Positions 27,749-38,603 of a stretch of DNA of 64,000 bases are shown here, piece by piece. How positions within the stretch are numbered: the first letter of the stretch is position 1; the number at the start of each line of letters is the position of its first letter. Position numbers and translations under genes: made by a program. The DNA is taken from positions 891,570 to 955,569 of the forward strand of contig NZ_ATYB01000014.1 in the NCBI RefSeq assembly GCF_000427465.1, read 5' to 3'. The DNA is from Sinorhizobium arboris LMG 14919. Lineage in GTDB: Bacteria; Pseudomonadota; Alphaproteobacteria; Rhizobiales; Rhizobiaceae. The notes under the pieces were generated by a model. The model had not been told where the DNA came from and made no database searches. It saw nothing but the letters and a program-made list of their open reading frames with translations.

Positions 27749-28408
27749 ATGAAGCCGGCGACAGTTTCGCCCACCAAGATCGCTCGTCGCGGGCTGATGC
27801 TCGTGATTTCGTCGCCATCGGGCGCGGGAAAATCGACGATCGCGCGCAACCTGCTCGAAGCCGATCCGGAGTTGAGCATCTCGGTGAGCGTGACCACGCG
27901 CTCGCGGCGGCCGAGCGAGATCGAGGGGCGGCATTATTTCTTCAAGTCTATCCGTGAGTTCGAGGCGCTGCGGGCAACGGATTCGCTGCTCGAATGGGCC
28001 GAAGTGCACGGCAATTTCTATGGCACGCCGCGCGATGCCGTCGAGAAGGCGATGGGCGAGGGGCGGGACATGCTCTTCGACATCGACTGGCAGGGTGCCC
28101 AGCAACTGCAGGAAAAGATGGGGGGCGACGTGGTTTCGATCTTCATCCTGCCGCCGTCCATGGCCGAGCTGCAGTCGCGGCTCCACCGGCGCGCCGAAGA
28201 TACCGAAGAAGTCATCGCGACCCGACTAGCCAATTCGCGCGCCGAAATCGAGCACTGGCGCGAATATGATTACATCGTTGTCAACGACGATCTCGACCGG
28301 GCCTTCTCCTCCGTCAGAGCGATCGTCGAAGCCGAGCGCCTGCGCCGCGACCGGCGGCCCGGCCTCTTCGAATTCGTCAACGGACTGCTGACGGAAAATC
28401 CCCTCTGA
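27749..28408 (+). CDS. gmk: Guanylate kinase
   Basis: Phosphorylates GMP to GDP. 219 residues with the P-loop SPSGAGKST (22-30), the GMP-binding [19 protein letters not shown] segment and the LID arm ([13 protein letters not shown]). A short N-terminal extension of about 15 residues precedes the usual start of the fold. It overlaps no neighbour and converges on rsmA. Confidence 0.97.
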   Translation: MKPATVSPTKIARRGLMLVISSPSGAGKSTIARNLLEADPELSISVSVTTRSRRPSEIEGRHYFFKSIREFEALRATDSLLEWAEVHGNFYGTPRDAVEKAMGEGRDMLFDIDWQGAQQLQEKMGGDVVSIFILPPSMAELQSRLHRRAEDTEEVIATRLANSRAEIEHWREYDYIVVNDDLDRAFSSVRAIVEAERLRRDRRPGLFEFVNGLLTENPL

Positions 28409-28509
28409 GCGCCGCGCGCTGCAGACGCGACCCGCCGGGTCCCTGTGAAGCACAGGGATAAGGGGCGAGAAGAGGGAGAACACCCCAACGCAATGCTGCG
28501 AGTGTGCGC

Positions 28510-29340
28510 TCAACTGCCGAGGCAGTTGGCCAATCGGCAAAATTCTTCGACGGTGAGCGTTTCCGCGCGACGTTGGGGGTCGATGTCCGCCTTTGCGAGC
28601 AGCGCCTCGCCGCCGATGGGCTTCAGGCTCTGGCGGAGCATCTTGCGCCGCTGGCCGAAGGCTGCCTGGGTAACCCTCTCAAGCGCGGCGGCCGAGCAGG
28701 GAATGGGAGCCTCGACGGGCTCGAGATGAACGACCGTCGAAGTCACCTTGGGCGGTGGCGTGAAGGCCTGCGGCGGTACGTCGAAGGCCAGACGCGCCTT
28801 GGTCCGCCAGCCGCAGAGGACGCCGAGCCGCCCGTAGTGGTCGTCATCGGCGCCGGCGACGATCCGGAGGCCCACCTCCCGCTGAAACATCAGCGTCATG
28901 GACTGCCAGAAGGGCGGCCAACGCCTCGGCAGCAGCCAGTTGACGAGAAGCTGCGTGCCGACATTGTAAGGGAGGTTGGCGATGATGCGCACCGGACCGT
29001 CGGCAAGCGCTTCGAAGTCCACCTTCAGCGCGTCGCCTTCGACAACGTCGAGCCTCCCGGGATAATGAGCGCCGACCTCGGCGAGTGCCGGCAGGCAGCG
29101 CGAATCGCGCTCGATAGCGATGACCTTCTTTGCCCCAAGAGCGAGAATCGCTCGTGTAAGGCCGCCGGGACCCGGGCCGACCTCGATGACCGTCACGTCC
29201 TCCAGCTGACCGGCAGTGCGCGCGATCTTCTGAGTGAGGTTGAGATCGAGAAGGAAATTCTGGCCGAGCGCCTTTTTCGCGTCGAGACCGTGACGCTGTA
29301 TGACGTCGCGCAGCGGCGGCAGACCGTCGAGTGTCGCCAT
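28510..29340 (-). CDS. rsmA: 16S rRNA dimethyladenosine transferase
   Basis: Dimethylates two adjacent adenines near the 3' end of 16S rRNA (KsgA). 276 residues, SAM-binding motif [10 protein letters not shown] (53-62) and catalytic NLPYNVGT. Its ATG overlaps the pdxA stop by one base (TGATG), so translation is coupled. It is the last gene of the lptF-to-rsmA string. Confidence 0.97.
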   Translation of the reverse strand: MATLDGLPPLRDVIQRHGLDAKKALGQNFLLDLNLTQKIARTAGQLEDVTVIEVGPGPGGLTRAILALGAKKVIAIERDSRCLPALAEVGAHYPGRLDVVEGDALKVDFEALADGPVRIIANLPYNVGTQLLVNWLLPRRWPPFWQSMTLMFQREVGLRIVAGADDDHYGRLGVLCGWRTKARLAFDVPPQAFTPPPKVTSTVVHLEPVEAPIPCSAAALERVTQAAFGQRRKMLRQSLKPIGGEALLAKADIDPQRRAETLTVEEFCRLANCLGS

Positions 29341-30371
29341 CAGCGCTTCATCCCTTCGGCATTGCGGGCAAGTTCCGCCGCAAGTCGCAGTGCCGCCAGA
29401 AGGCTTTCGTCGCGCGCGATCTCTTTTCCGGCCAGACTGAAAGCGGTCCCATGGTCCGGCGAGGTTCTGATGAAGGGCAGGCCGAGGGTGACGTTGACGC
29501 TGTCGTCGAAACCAAGCGCCTTGGCCGGTATCAACGCCTGATCGTGATACATGCAGATGGCGACGTCATAGGCCTCTCTCGCACGGTCGTGGAACATGGT
29601 GTCCGCCGGCAAGGGGCCGACGACGTCCAGCCCCTCGGCGCGCAGGCGGTCGACGACGGGCCGGATGGTGGCATCGTCCTCCCGGCCGAGTGCGCCGCCT
29701 TCGCCCGCGTGCGGATTGAGGCCGGCAATCGCCAGACGCGGCGCTGGCAGGCCGAAGCGGCTTACGAGGTCGGCTGCGGTAATCGTGCAGGTCTTGTAGA
29801 TCAAATCCGGTGTCAGTGCCGCAGGAACGTCCTTGAGCGGGATATGGATCGTGACCGGAACGGCGCGCAGCTTCGGTCCTGCCAGCATCATCACCGGCAG
29901 CAGGGCGTCTACGCCCGTTGCTCGCGCGGCGAGATCAGCGAGATATTCGGTGTGGCCCGGGAAGCGGAAGCCTGCCTCGTAAAGCACCGCCTTGGCGATC
30001 GGATTGGTTGCGATGGCGGAAGCCTCGCCTGCCATCACGAGCCGGACGGCGGTGTCGATCGCATCGGTAACGGCGGAAGCATTCGCCGCGTCGGGGCGAC
30101 CGGGAACGACCGGAGCAGGGGTGCGAACCGGCAAAACGGGCAGGGCATGCTGAAAGGCGGAGACGGCCCCGAGACAATCGGTCTCGCATATCGGCACCGT
30201 CTGACCCAGGAGCTTGGCGCGTGCGGCAAGCACCGCCGGATCGCCCACGTAAAGAAACGGCGGCGTCGGCCGGTCGGCCCGCTTCGCCCAGACGGAAAGG
30301 CTGATATCCGGACCGATTCCAGCCGGATCGCCCATGGTCAGGGCGACCGGTCCGATGCTCGTCTCGTTCAT
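29340..30371 (-). CDS. pdxA: 4-hydroxythreonine-4-phosphate dehydrogenase
   Basis: A metal- and NAD-dependent enzyme of the DXP-dependent vitamin B6 pathway. 343 residues with the start [15 protein letters not shown], the metal-binding His of NPHAGEGG and [11 protein letters not shown], and the C-terminal [10 protein letters not shown]. The order surA-pdxA-rsmA is a conserved string shared with enteric bacteria. Nine bases separate it from surA. Confidence 0.97.
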   Translation of the reverse strand: MNETSIGPVALTMGDPAGIGPDISLSVWAKRADRPTPPFLYVGDPAVLAARAKLLGQTVPICETDCLGAVSAFQHALPVLPVRTPAPVVPGRPDAANASAVTDAIDTAVRLVMAGEASAIATNPIAKAVLYEAGFRFPGHTEYLADLAARATGVDALLPVMMLAGPKLRAVPVTIHIPLKDVPAALTPDLIYKTCTITAADLVSRFGLPAPRLAIAGLNPHAGEGGALGREDDATIRPVVDRLRAEGLDVVGPLPADTMFHDRAREAYDVAICMYHDQALIPAKALGFDDSVNVTLGLPFIRTSPDHGTAFSLAGKEIARDESLLAALRLAAELARNAEGMKR

Positions 30372-30380
30372 ACTGGCTCG

Positions 30381-31325
30381 TTATTTGTTGACGATCTGCG
30401 CTTTCGAGCGCAGTTCTTCGAGGTATTTGGCGCTGTTCGGGTCTTCCCCGCCGGCCTTCTTCTTGCCGAGATCCTCGGCGCGGAAGACGATCTCGGCGGC
30501 GGCGTCATCGTTGACCTGACGCTTCTTGCAGATTGCCAGATATTCGACGCCCTTTTCGGTAACGCGCGTACCTGTCGTCATGCCGTCGCCAGCCTGCTCG
30601 ACAAGCGGCTTCCAATCCTCGGGCAACTGCTGAGCAAGGATACGGCCGAGACTACGGATCGAAACGTCGCGGTAGTTCGCCGCAAAGGCTTTCGAGGTGT
30701 CACAGCCCGGAAACTTCGAGCGCGACGCATTGGCTTCGGCCTGCCGCTTCGCCGTGATGGCGCCGCGCTTCGCTTCTGGAATGACGAAGATGACCTGCTG
30801 CAGAAAATATTCCGTCGTCACCGGCTTGTTGCCGCCGTCCTGCATCATGCGCTTGACGAGGTCCCCGCCGGAAAGGCGGCTGCCGCTGCCGTAGCGGAAA
30901 TTGACGAGGCGCGGCCAGCTCATCTGGACTGCGATATACTGCTTGAAATGGTCGACCCCGACGCCGGCCTGATCGAGGATCTTGCCGAGCTGCTCCGGCG
31001 AAAGCTTGTTCCCGGCGGCGAAACGGGCAAAGGCGGCATCTACCTCGTCTGTGCTGACGGACTGTTGAACGCGGGCGATCTCGGCGCGTTTCAATACCTC
31101 CTCGATGAGCTGCTGTTTCGCTTCGGCTGCGCCGCCGCTCTGCCGCTGAAGACGAAGGAAGGCGACCCGCTTGGCGACATCGCCGGAGGTGATCACGGTG
31201 CCGTTGACGACCACCTCGACCGTACTCGCCGCCATCGCGCGGGACGCCGTACCCGCGGCACCACTCAGCGCAACCGCCAGCGCAGCCGCCGAAAGCATCC
31301 TAACGATCGAGTTTTTCCCGCCCAT
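30381..31325 (-). CDS. surA: SurA N-terminal domain periplasmic chaperone / peptidyl-prolyl isomerase
   Basis: Escorts outer-membrane proteins through the periplasm. About 314 residues: a signal peptide ending near AMAAS, the SurA N-terminal helical domain (VVVNGTVITSGDVAKRVAFLRLQ), then one divergent parvulin-like region (YFLQQVIFVIPEA). It is shorter than E. coli SurA, which has two parvulin domains. Three ATGs lie in tandem (31323-31331); the innermost fits AGGGG best. It lies 195 bases after lptD, whose product is a known SurA client in E. coli. Confidence 0.8.
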   Translation of the reverse strand: MGGKNSIVRMLSAAALAVALSGAAGTASRAMAASTVEVVVNGTVITSGDVAKRVAFLRLQRQSGGAAEAKQQLIEEVLKRAEIARVQQSVSTDEVDAAFARFAAGNKLSPEQLGKILDQAGVGVDHFKQYIAVQMSWPRLVNFRYGSGSRLSGGDLVKRMMQDGGNKPVTTEYFLQQVIFVIPEAKRGAITAKRQAEANASRSKFPGCDTSKAFAANYRDVSIRSLGRILAQQLPEDWKPLVEQAGDGMTTGTRVTEKGVEYLAICKKRQVNDDAAAEIVFRAEDLGKKKAGGEDPNSAKYLEELRSKAQIVNK

Positions 31326-31520
31326 CATCATTCCCCTGCTCGTTCTGCCTCCCGTTGCCGGCGGCCGTTGCCACACTGCCGACCTTGCTACAGCGACCCC
31401 GGAGCGTCCCGCAAGACGCACTGCGCCGTAGGTGTCAATGTGAGGCAAATGCATAATACATGCGGCCAAACAATGACAAGACCGCATGATCGGCCGCATT
31501 ACCGGAGGGCCACGGGCGCT

Positions 31521-33866
31521 TTAGAAGTAGTCAAGTTCGTCAAACCGAGTGTCGCCGACATAGACGTCACCGAGCGTGCGGAAGCTGATGCGGGCGCCGA
31601 TCGACCAGTCGTTTGCAAGCGAACTGTCGGTGTCCCGCTCCTGCTTGTAGACGATCGAGAAGAGCGTGTCCTGGTCGTCATAGGTGATGCCGATGCCGTT
31701 GCGGGAGACGACGCCCGCGTCGATGTCGTAGGTCACGGCGCCAAATACCGACCAGTAGTCGTGGAACCTATAGGCGGCAGCAGTCTGAATTTCGTCCTGA
31801 TCGAACGGCGAACCGTAGGTCGGCTGCGCTTCGATCCGCGTATAGGTCAGAGCGGCCTGCCAGTTCAGCCCGAGATAGCCAACGGTGGCGTCGGCCCGGC
31901 GCAGAGAGAAGTCGTTTTCGTCCAGCCGGCCGGAGAGGCTAGCCATCAGACCGGAGGGTGCATCGATACCAAGCATGGCGACATAGTCGGAGCTGTCGGT
32001 TTCGAGGCCCGAATCCGCTCCTGCCTTGACGAGATCGTCCGTCGCGAATGAGTTGAGGCCGCCAAGGTGAAACGATTGACCGGCGATGGCGCGCAGACCG
32101 TAGCCGTTATCGAAACTTCCGGTATAGCGGAAGCCGATATTGGCGCGCGTACCACCCTCGATGCGATCGTAGCCGGAGAATTTGTCGCGGTCGAAAAGAT
32201 TGGTCGCATCGAAGACGAAGCTCTGCGCGTCCTCGTTCGGCAGCCCGCCGGCGTGCTGCTCGTCGGGACGCGCATAGAGCTGCGCGATCGGTTCCAGAAC
32301 ATGACTGCTGGTTTCTCCGGCGAAGAGGATCGGATAGCGAGCCTCGAGTCCGGCGGTCAACATCCGGCGTGTCTCGGCATCGCTGCCCGAAAAGCTGCCG
32401 GTATAGCCGACCGGATCATCCACGTTGATACCCAGAGCATCTCCGCGGGCGGCCAGAAGCGGCGTCAGCACAAGCCCGCCGGGCGCAATGTAGGTCCGCT
32501 TCCACTCGAGCTCGCCGGTCAGCCTGTGGGAGGTTCCCTCCAGTCCGCGGAAGCGTTCGACGCCCAGCACGTTCACCCTGTCGAGGCGGTTGCGTTTGAT
32601 GTTCGTAAGGTTGAAATCGGCGTTGAGTTCGCCGCCGAGGATCGGTTCCGGTGCGGTGTAGGAATAGTCGAGGACCTGTGCGATCGGCTGCTTGTTTTCG
32701 TCAATGCTGTCCGGGTCGGCATCCTGAATATCGAAATAGAAGGCGCGCAGGTCGAAATAGTTGCGTTTGCCGAGGCCGGTCAGATAGGCCTGGTTGACGT
32801 AGGTCGTGCCGTCGAAGGTCGACAGATCGTAGGTCTTGGCGAAATTGTTGTCCGATTGGACGAGAACGTTCCAGCCGAAGCTCCAGCGCGGATTGATCTC
32901 GAACTTGCCCCGCGAAGCGATCATGCCGCGATTGGTTTCCATCGCATCGACGGTTCCCGGGGTAAACTGCTCCCGGTCCATCTGGCTGATGCCGGCCACG
33001 TTGAGCGTATGCAGACCGTTGTGGAACTGCTGCCGGAATTCACCCTCGAGAAGGAAACCCTGTCGGGTCAGCCCCGTGCCGGTGATCGTCGCGTCCATAT
33101 AGGGCGAGATCGCCCAGTAGTAGGGCACGCCCACGCCGGCCCCGAGTTTTTGCGTATAGCGGAACTGGGGGAACAGGAAGCCGCTCTTGCGCTTGACCGT
33201 ATGATCCGGGATTTCCATGACAGGAATGTAGGCGATCGGCTTGCCGAAGAGCTCGAAATAGGCGTGCTCGAGCCGAATGGTCCGGGTGCGTCCGTTCTGG
33301 ATGATGCGCTGGGCCTTGATGTGCCACAGGGACCGGTGTTCCGGCTTGGTGTTGCACGGGGTGCATGCGGTGTAGACGGCCTTGTTGAGGATGAATTCCT
33401 CGCCGTTACGCCTTTCGCCGGTTTCCGCCGCGAGGCGCGTCAGATCCGTCGTCTCTATTCTCAGGGCCTGGACGAAGCCGTTGCCGAAATCGTCGGTGAC
33501 GTCCATCCGGTCGGCATAGACGATGTTGCCGCCCGGCTCGATCAGCTGGATATCGCCGGTCGCGAGGATGCGGCCGGATTTCTGGTCGTAGTCGACCTGC
33601 CGGGCCACCATCTTGTAGCCGCCATATTCGATCTGGACATTGCCGCGCACGGTCACCTTTTCCGTGTCGCGATTGTAGACAAGCTCGTTGGCGGTAAGCA
33701 GCAGCTTGGCGTCGGCCGGAATATTCGGCTGCAGATCGTCGATTCGCGTCGCTGCATCCTGCGCCTCGGCTGGCGCATTCATTCCGATGGCAAGCGTATG
33801 CAGCGCCACACCTGCGAACAGGGCAGCGTTGGTAAGCTTCATGCGTTTGCGGTTGCCTGCCGCCAC
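31521..33866 (-). CDS. lptD: LPS assembly outer-membrane protein LptD
   Basis: Inserts lipopolysaccharide into the outer leaflet together with LptE. 781 residues: signal peptide, N-terminal OstA-type beta-jellyroll (about 45-160, with repeated VTVRGNVQIEYGGYKM and ATGDIQLIEPGG strands) and a large C-terminal barrel ending in an aromatic (FDELDYF). A Cys pair (ACTPCNT) sits near the junction. The start is GTG 33866; AGGAGG lies 7 bases before it, and the codon overlaps the lptG stop by one base. An ATG eight codons later is the alternative. Confidence 0.95.
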   Translation of the reverse strand: MAAGNRKRMKLTNAALFAGVALHTLAIGMNAPAEAQDAATRIDDLQPNIPADAKLLLTANELVYNRDTEKVTVRGNVQIEYGGYKMVARQVDYDQKSGRILATGDIQLIEPGGNIVYADRMDVTDDFGNGFVQALRIETTDLTRLAAETGERRNGEEFILNKAVYTACTPCNTKPEHRSLWHIKAQRIIQNGRTRTIRLEHAYFELFGKPIAYIPVMEIPDHTVKRKSGFLFPQFRYTQKLGAGVGVPYYWAISPYMDATITGTGLTRQGFLLEGEFRQQFHNGLHTLNVAGISQMDREQFTPGTVDAMETNRGMIASRGKFEINPRWSFGWNVLVQSDNNFAKTYDLSTFDGTTYVNQAYLTGLGKRNYFDLRAFYFDIQDADPDSIDENKQPIAQVLDYSYTAPEPILGGELNADFNLTNIKRNRLDRVNVLGVERFRGLEGTSHRLTGELEWKRTYIAPGGLVLTPLLAARGDALGINVDDPVGYTGSFSGSDAETRRMLTAGLEARYPILFAGETSSHVLEPIAQLYARPDEQHAGGLPNEDAQSFVFDATNLFDRDKFSGYDRIEGGTRANIGFRYTGSFDNGYGLRAIAGQSFHLGGLNSFATDDLVKAGADSGLETDSSDYVAMLGIDAPSGLMASLSGRLDENDFSLRRADATVGYLGLNWQAALTYTRIEAQPTYGSPFDQDEIQTAAAYRFHDYWSVFGAVTYDIDAGVVSRNGIGITYDDQDTLFSIVYKQERDTDSSLANDWSIGARISFRTLGDVYVGDTRFDELDYF

Positions 33867-34948
33867 TAGCCATCCTCCTGGTGCAGTAGAATCGTCGAGC
33901 CCAGCGCCATCGCTACAACAACCGGCAGCCAGGCTGCAACGAACGGAGGCACAATGCCGCTGCTCCCGAATGCTTTGATAAGCACGGTGACGACATAAAG
34001 CACGAAGCCCGACAGGATTCCACCGAGAATCACTGACCGAGATTGGTTGAACCGGCTAAATTTTAGCGAGACGCAGGCGGCGATCAGCGTCATCGCGACG
34101 AGAAGCAGCGGCAGCGACATGAGAGAGTGAAATTGCGTTTCCAGGCCGTTGGTGGAAAAGCCAAAGGACTGCGCCACTTCGATCTTCCGCGGAAGTTCAA
34201 AAAACTGAATAGAATCAGCCTTTGCCAGACGCTCCTGAACGAAGTCCGGTTTCGGATTGGTGCGAAGTTGTGCCGTTTCCATACGGCGCGGCAGACGACC
34301 GACTTCCGTTTCCACGACGCCGTTAAGAAGCCAGTAACCATCTTCCAGTTTCGCCGACTTCGCATCCTGCCGGAGCGTGATCGCGCCCTGTGGATCGAAG
34401 TGGATAACGGTCACGTTGATCAGCTCGGTGCCGCCGTTCTGGACGGAGCGCGCGCCGATGATCGTGTCGGTGCCGTCGTAGATCTGCCGGAGCCAGGGAA
34501 TTGAGTTCGCGGCGGCCGAACGGGAGGAGCCCCATTCCGCCTCGAGGGCTTCCGCCTTCTTGGTTCCCCAGGCGGCGAGCGGGTTGAGCACGATCACGGC
34601 AAGCACGCCGAAAAGCAATGCGCCGACTACGAACGGACGCAGGAATTGCCAGACGGAAATACCGGCCGCCCGGGTTACGACCAGCTCATAGCGCCGGTTG
34701 AGCGAGATCAATGCAGCCATTGCTGCAAAAAGCGCGACGAAGGGCACCGTTTGCTGCAGGATCGTCGGAATGCGAAACGCGGTCATCAGCAGCGCGCCCG
34801 AGACCGTGTAGTGCGGCAGGTTCGACATGCGGCTGGTCAGCTCGCTGAAATCGATGATGAAGATCAGCGCGAAGATTCCGATAAGGAACCAGAGGGTGGT
34901 GCGGACATAGCGCTTGAAGAAGTAGCGCCCGAGGGTGTTGAAAATCAT
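33866..34948 (-). CDS. lptG: LPS export ABC transporter permease LptG
   Basis: Half of the LptFG permease that extracts LPS from the inner membrane with LptB. 360 residues with the YjgP/YjgQ layout: transmembrane helices at both ends and a periplasmic beta-jellyroll in the middle. The start MIFNTLGRYFFKRYVRTTLW is typical. It overlaps lptF by four bases upstream and lptD by one base downstream, so the three LPS-transport parts are translationally coupled. Confidence 0.95.
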   Translation of the reverse strand: MIFNTLGRYFFKRYVRTTLWFLIGIFALIFIIDFSELTSRMSNLPHYTVSGALLMTAFRIPTILQQTVPFVALFAAMAALISLNRRYELVVTRAAGISVWQFLRPFVVGALLFGVLAVIVLNPLAAWGTKKAEALEAEWGSSRSAAANSIPWLRQIYDGTDTIIGARSVQNGGTELINVTVIHFDPQGAITLRQDAKSAKLEDGYWLLNGVVETEVGRLPRRMETAQLRTNPKPDFVQERLAKADSIQFFELPRKIEVAQSFGFSTNGLETQFHSLMSLPLLLVAMTLIAACVSLKFSRFNQSRSVILGGILSGFVLYVVTVLIKAFGSSGIVPPFVAAWLPVVVAMALGSTILLHQEDG

Positions 34949-36117
34949 GACGGCTGCTCCCCGTCGGCGCCCGCCGGCCGCACGAGCCGAAGCCGGACCA
35001 TGAGGTCAGAGAGCTTTTCCTGCCATGTCATGGGTATGTCGAGCCGGCGGTTGCTGGCAAGCTGCTGTATGGCGAGGGCAGCGGTCACCAGCGGGATCAG
35101 ATACATCAGCGGCACGAACCATATGGAATCTTCGGCGCTGTTGGCTGCATAGAAGGTCATCCACCGGATGACCAGAGCCGCTCCAAGGGCGCTGACCATC
35201 GGGTGCACCCGCGCCTCGCGATGCGAGCGGGCATCGCTGCTGACCACAAGGGCAATCAGGCCGAAGAGCAACGGAAAGGTCCATTCGGTAAAGCGCCGGT
35301 GCAGTTCGGCGGAAAAGGCGAGCGGGGCTCTCTTGTAGGCTGGATCGTCGGGATCGGGGTCGAGGAGATAGAAGAGATCGCGATCCTTGGCGCGGATATT
35401 GGCTTCTCCCGCCATCCTGGTCAGATCCGTCAGATCGAAGGCATAGGAGTCGAATTTGATGATGGAAACGTCGCCGTCCGGCAGCTTGCGGTGAACCTCC
35501 CCATCCTTCATCACGAGCGCGGAACGTTCCTCGTCGACCGCCCCTTCACGCGCATAGTAGACGAGCTCGAAATTCGGATCGCGCGCATCGGCGACGAAGA
35601 TGCCGTGCAGCACGCCGCCGCTGCGGCGGGCACCCACCTGCACGTAAAGCCCGTCGGTAATTTTGCGGAAGGCGTTCTCCTGGACCACGGAGGCGAGCAG
35701 GTCCGCATGGGCGGTCGCGATCATTTTGCGTACCGCAACACGCGAATAAGGCTCGACGAAGTTGTCGATGGCGAAGGAGAGCACGCTCAGTCCGGCCGCG
35801 AGAAACATCACCGGCCGGATGATGGACATGCGCGTACTGCCGGCGGCACTGAGCACCGTAAGCTCCGAATCGGTGTTCATGGCGCTCAGCGTCTGCGTCA
35901 CCCCGATCACCAGCGCGAACGGCAGGATGATCGGCACGACCGACGGCAGAATCAGAGTCGCGAGCTTCAGAAAGGCGATGATCGACTGACCGCTGTCGGT
36001 GACGAGGTTGACATTGGTCAGTGCCTGCGTGGTCCACACGATGCCCATCAACGGCAGGAGCGTCGCCAGGAACATGATCGTGGCGCGCCGGAATATGTAG
36101 CGTTCGATCAGCTTCAT
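34945..36117 (-). CDS. lptF: LPS export ABC transporter permease LptF
   Basis: The partner of LptG. 390 residues from MKLIERYIFRRATIMFLATLL, with paired N- and C-terminal helix bundles around a periplasmic domain. A longer frame upstream was rejected because it lacks similarity and would run into the divergent promoter. It is the first gene of the outer-membrane operon. The tail after the last helix is hydrophilic, ending LVRPAGADGEQPS. Confidence 0.95.
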   Translation of the reverse strand: MKLIERYIFRRATIMFLATLLPLMGIVWTTQALTNVNLVTDSGQSIIAFLKLATLILPSVVPIILPFALVIGVTQTLSAMNTDSELTVLSAAGSTRMSIIRPVMFLAAGLSVLSFAIDNFVEPYSRVAVRKMIATAHADLLASVVQENAFRKITDGLYVQVGARRSGGVLHGIFVADARDPNFELVYYAREGAVDEERSALVMKDGEVHRKLPDGDVSIIKFDSYAFDLTDLTRMAGEANIRAKDRDLFYLLDPDPDDPAYKRAPLAFSAELHRRFTEWTFPLLFGLIALVVSSDARSHREARVHPMVSALGAALVIRWMTFYAANSAEDSIWFVPLMYLIPLVTAALAIQQLASNRRLDIPMTWQEKLSDLMVRLRLVRPAGADGEQPS

Positions 36118-36431
36118 AGCCGTATCCGGTCCAAGGTCCTGCCCAAGTTCGTGTGCCGTTCGGTTGCGGACGAGTCCGTGATCTCTCTGCCGGCCAAACC
36201 GGCCTTCCTCGTCCCCGTGCCGCGAATCGGAATCTGCGGCAACAGGGAAAATATAAGCCGAAGAACTTCGGTTAACCGCATGTAAACATGTGCGAGCATC
36301 TTGCCAAGCGCCTGAAAAGCGAGAAGGGTGCGCCCCACAGCTTCGATCACCGCCGACGTCGCGAATGTCGGTCACTGTAGCCGTCCGGTAACAGGCCGGA
36401 CGCCACCGTCAGAAAGTGCCTGGAGTCCTGC
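36118..36431. promoter_or_regulatory. Divergent region lptF / pepA
   Basis: 314 bases with no gene. Two small palindromes stand out: CCGAAG-AA-CTTCGG at 36258-36271 and CATGT-AA-ACATG at 36279-36290, about 150 bases from each start codon. They lie where promoters of lptF and pepA are expected, but no regulator can be named. Confidence 0.35.
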
Positions 36432-37925
36432 ATGCCGATGAAGTTCGAGTTTTCCTTCAGCAAATCCTACCGCCCGGCGGGCGGCGTCGCGGTCCTCCTG
36501 CAGGTTGCAGGGGGCAAGGAAGCAGCCGGTGCGGCCGTTGCCGACCCGGAGGGCGTTCTTGGGAAGGCAGCGAAGGTCGGCAAGTTCAAGGGCAAGGCGC
36601 TCTCGACCCTCGACGTCATTGCGCCGCATGGCTCGCCGGCCGATCGGATCGTCCTTCTCGGCCTGGGTGACGCGGCCGGAATCGGCGATCACGACTGGCT
36701 GAAGGCCGGTGGCGCCGCGGCCGCGAAATTGCGGTCCGCCGAAAAGATCACGGTCTTTCTCGACGCGCCCGGCGCCGAAGTCACCGGCAAGGCAGCCGCG
36801 GATTTCGCCCTTGGCATGGAGATGAATGCCTATAGCTTCGAGAGCTACAAGACCCGGAAAACGGATGATGAGCCCAAGGCTGCGCAGAAACCGGTGAAAG
36901 TCACGATCGTCACGGGGACGGTGATCGCGGCCAAGAAGGCCTTCGCGACTACCCAGGCGGTCGGCGAAGGCGTATTTCTGGCACGCGATCTCGTCAATGA
37001 ACCCGCCAACGTGCTCGGTCCCGTGGAGTTTGCCGCGCGCGCGAAGGAGCTGGAAAAGCTCGGCGTCGAGGTGGAGATCTTGACCGAGCGAGAGATGAAG
37101 AAACTCGGCATGGGCGCACTTCTCGGCGTAGCGCAAGGTTCCTCCCGTCCGCCGCGGCTGGTCGTCATGCAATGGAAAGGCGGGAAGACCAAGGACAGGC
37201 CGGTCGCCTTCATCGGCAAGGGGGTCGTGTTCGACACGGGCGGCATCTCGATCAAGCCCGCTTCCGGCATGGAGGATATGAAGGGCGACATGGGCGGGGC
37301 GGCGACCGTGACCGGCCTCATGCATGTCCTTGCCGCGCGCAAGGCGGCGGTCAACGCCGTCGGCATCATCGGACTGGTGGAGAACATGCCGGACGGAAGT
37401 GCCCAGAGGCCGGGTGACATCGTGACGTCCATGTCCGGGCAGACGATCGAGGTGATCAACACCGACGCCGAGGGCAGACTCGTGCTGTGCGATGCTCTCT
37501 GGTACTGCAATGATCGTTTCAAGCCGCAGCTGATGATCGATCTCGCGACACTGACCGGCGCGATCATGGTGGCACTCGCCACTCACTACGCCGGACTGTT
37601 CTCGAACGACGACCGGCTGGCGGAGCAGCTGCTCGCAGCCGGCCTTGCCACCCAGGAGCGGCTGTGGCGGATGCCGCTGGGCAAGGAATATGACAAGATG
37701 ATCGACAGCAAGTTCGCCGACATGAAGAACACCGGGGGCCGCCATGGCGGCTCGGTAACCGCGGCGCAGTTTCTGAAGCGCTTCGTCAAGGACACGCCCT
37801 GGGCGCATCTCGACATCGCCGGCACGGCCATGGGCTCGCCGGCGGACGAGATCAATCAGTCATGGGGCTCGGGTTTCGGCGTTCGTCTCCTCGACCAGCT
37901 GGTGCGCGCGAACTACGAATCGTGA
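36432..37925 (+). CDS. pepA: Leucyl aminopeptidase (M17)
   Basis: A two-metal exopeptidase that trims N-terminal residues from peptides. 497 residues; the C-terminal catalytic domain holds [15 protein letters not shown] (metal-binding Lys and Asp) and the signature NTDAEGRL near residue 343. The hexamer in E. coli also binds DNA, which is not testable here. holC follows 34 bases later, the same pairing as in E. coli. Confidence 0.96.
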   Translation: MPMKFEFSFSKSYRPAGGVAVLLQVAGGKEAAGAAVADPEGVLGKAAKVGKFKGKALSTLDVIAPHGSPADRIVLLGLGDAAGIGDHDWLKAGGAAAAKLRSAEKITVFLDAPGAEVTGKAAADFALGMEMNAYSFESYKTRKTDDEPKAAQKPVKVTIVTGTVIAAKKAFATTQAVGEGVFLARDLVNEPANVLGPVEFAARAKELEKLGVEVEILTEREMKKLGMGALLGVAQGSSRPPRLVVMQWKGGKTKDRPVAFIGKGVVFDTGGISIKPASGMEDMKGDMGGAATVTGLMHVLAARKAAVNAVGIIGLVENMPDGSAQRPGDIVTSMSGQTIEVINTDAEGRLVLCDALWYCNDRFKPQLMIDLATLTGAIMVALATHYAGLFSNDDRLAEQLLAAGLATQERLWRMPLGKEYDKMIDSKFADMKNTGGRHGGSVTAAQFLKRFVKDTPWAHLDIAGTAMGSPADEINQSWGSGFGVRLLDQLVRANYES

Positions 37926-37959
37926 CCGTTCGTGCGGCAGGTGTACGGGAGAGGGCGGA

Positions 37960-38409
37960 ATGACCGAGATTCTTTTCTATCATCTGACCGAATCGAAGCT
38001 CGAGGACGCCCTGCCTCCGCTGCTCGACAAGAGCATCGAGCGCGGCTGGCGGGTGGTCGTGCAGACGGTCGACGCCGAAAGGCGCGATGCACTGGATACG
38101 CATCTTTGGGTCTATCGGGACGACAGCTTCCTGCCGCACGGCACGGATGCGGACGATTTCGCGGCCGAACAACCGATTCTCATCGTTTTCGATGACGGCA
38201 ACCGGAATTCCGCGACAGTGCGCTTTCTCGTCGACGGCGCCGAACCGCCGCTCGTTTCCGAATATGAGCGGGTTGTTTTCATGTTCGACGGCTATGACCA
38301 GAAGCAGCTTGAGGCGGCGCGAGATCAGTGGAAGCGGCTCAAGGCCGAGGGGCACAATCTCACCTATTGGCAGCAGAACCGTGACGGAAGGTGGGAAAAG
38401 AAGGCGTAA
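37960..38409 (+). CDS. holC: DNA polymerase III chi subunit
   Basis: A 149-residue member of the chi family, which links the clamp loader to SSB. Landmarks are EILFYHLTESKLEDALPPLLDKSIERGWRVVVQ and HLWVYRDDSFLPHG, the conserved core. It follows pepA directly, the standard arrangement. The C-terminal part (YWQQNRDGRWEKKA) is the alphaproteobacterial form. Confidence 0.93.
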   Translation: MTEILFYHLTESKLEDALPPLLDKSIERGWRVVVQTVDAERRDALDTHLWVYRDDSFLPHGTDADDFAAEQPILIVFDDGNRNSATVRFLVDGAEPPLVSEYERVVFMFDGYDQKQLEAARDQWKRLKAEGHNLTYWQQNRDGRWEKKA

Positions 38410-38429
38410 TCGCTCGAGTGAGCGATGGT

Positions 38430-38590
38430 CTCTGACGGACCCCCTCACCACTGGGCCATATACACAACTAAGGGGGAGGGGCTCGGATGCCGCGCCCTCT
38501 TTCCGCAGTCGTTCTCCGAGAATTCCAGCTGGGCTGCTTTAGTCACGAGATTGTCGCAAGCGCCTGGCCCTCCCCTTGCGGGGAGGGGTC
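38430..38590. repeat. Palindromic repeat between holC and the convergent oxidoreductase
   Basis: An inner stem CCCTCCCC / GGGGAGGG lies at 38568-38587. A matching ggaccccctcacc ... gggggaggggctc pair is at about 38438-38482. The two halves are related to each other and to the CTCCCCGC palindromes elsewhere in the window. It may act as a shared terminator. Confidence 0.45.
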
Positions 38591-38603
38591 AAAGCCCATT
38601 CCA

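Noticed and set aside
29331..33869. Very long plus-strand open frames opposite pdxA, surA and lptD
   Set aside because: Their translations are rich in Arg, Asp, Gly and His, with no recognisable domain, and they mirror the codon pattern of the real minus-strand genes. High GC makes such antisense frames common.
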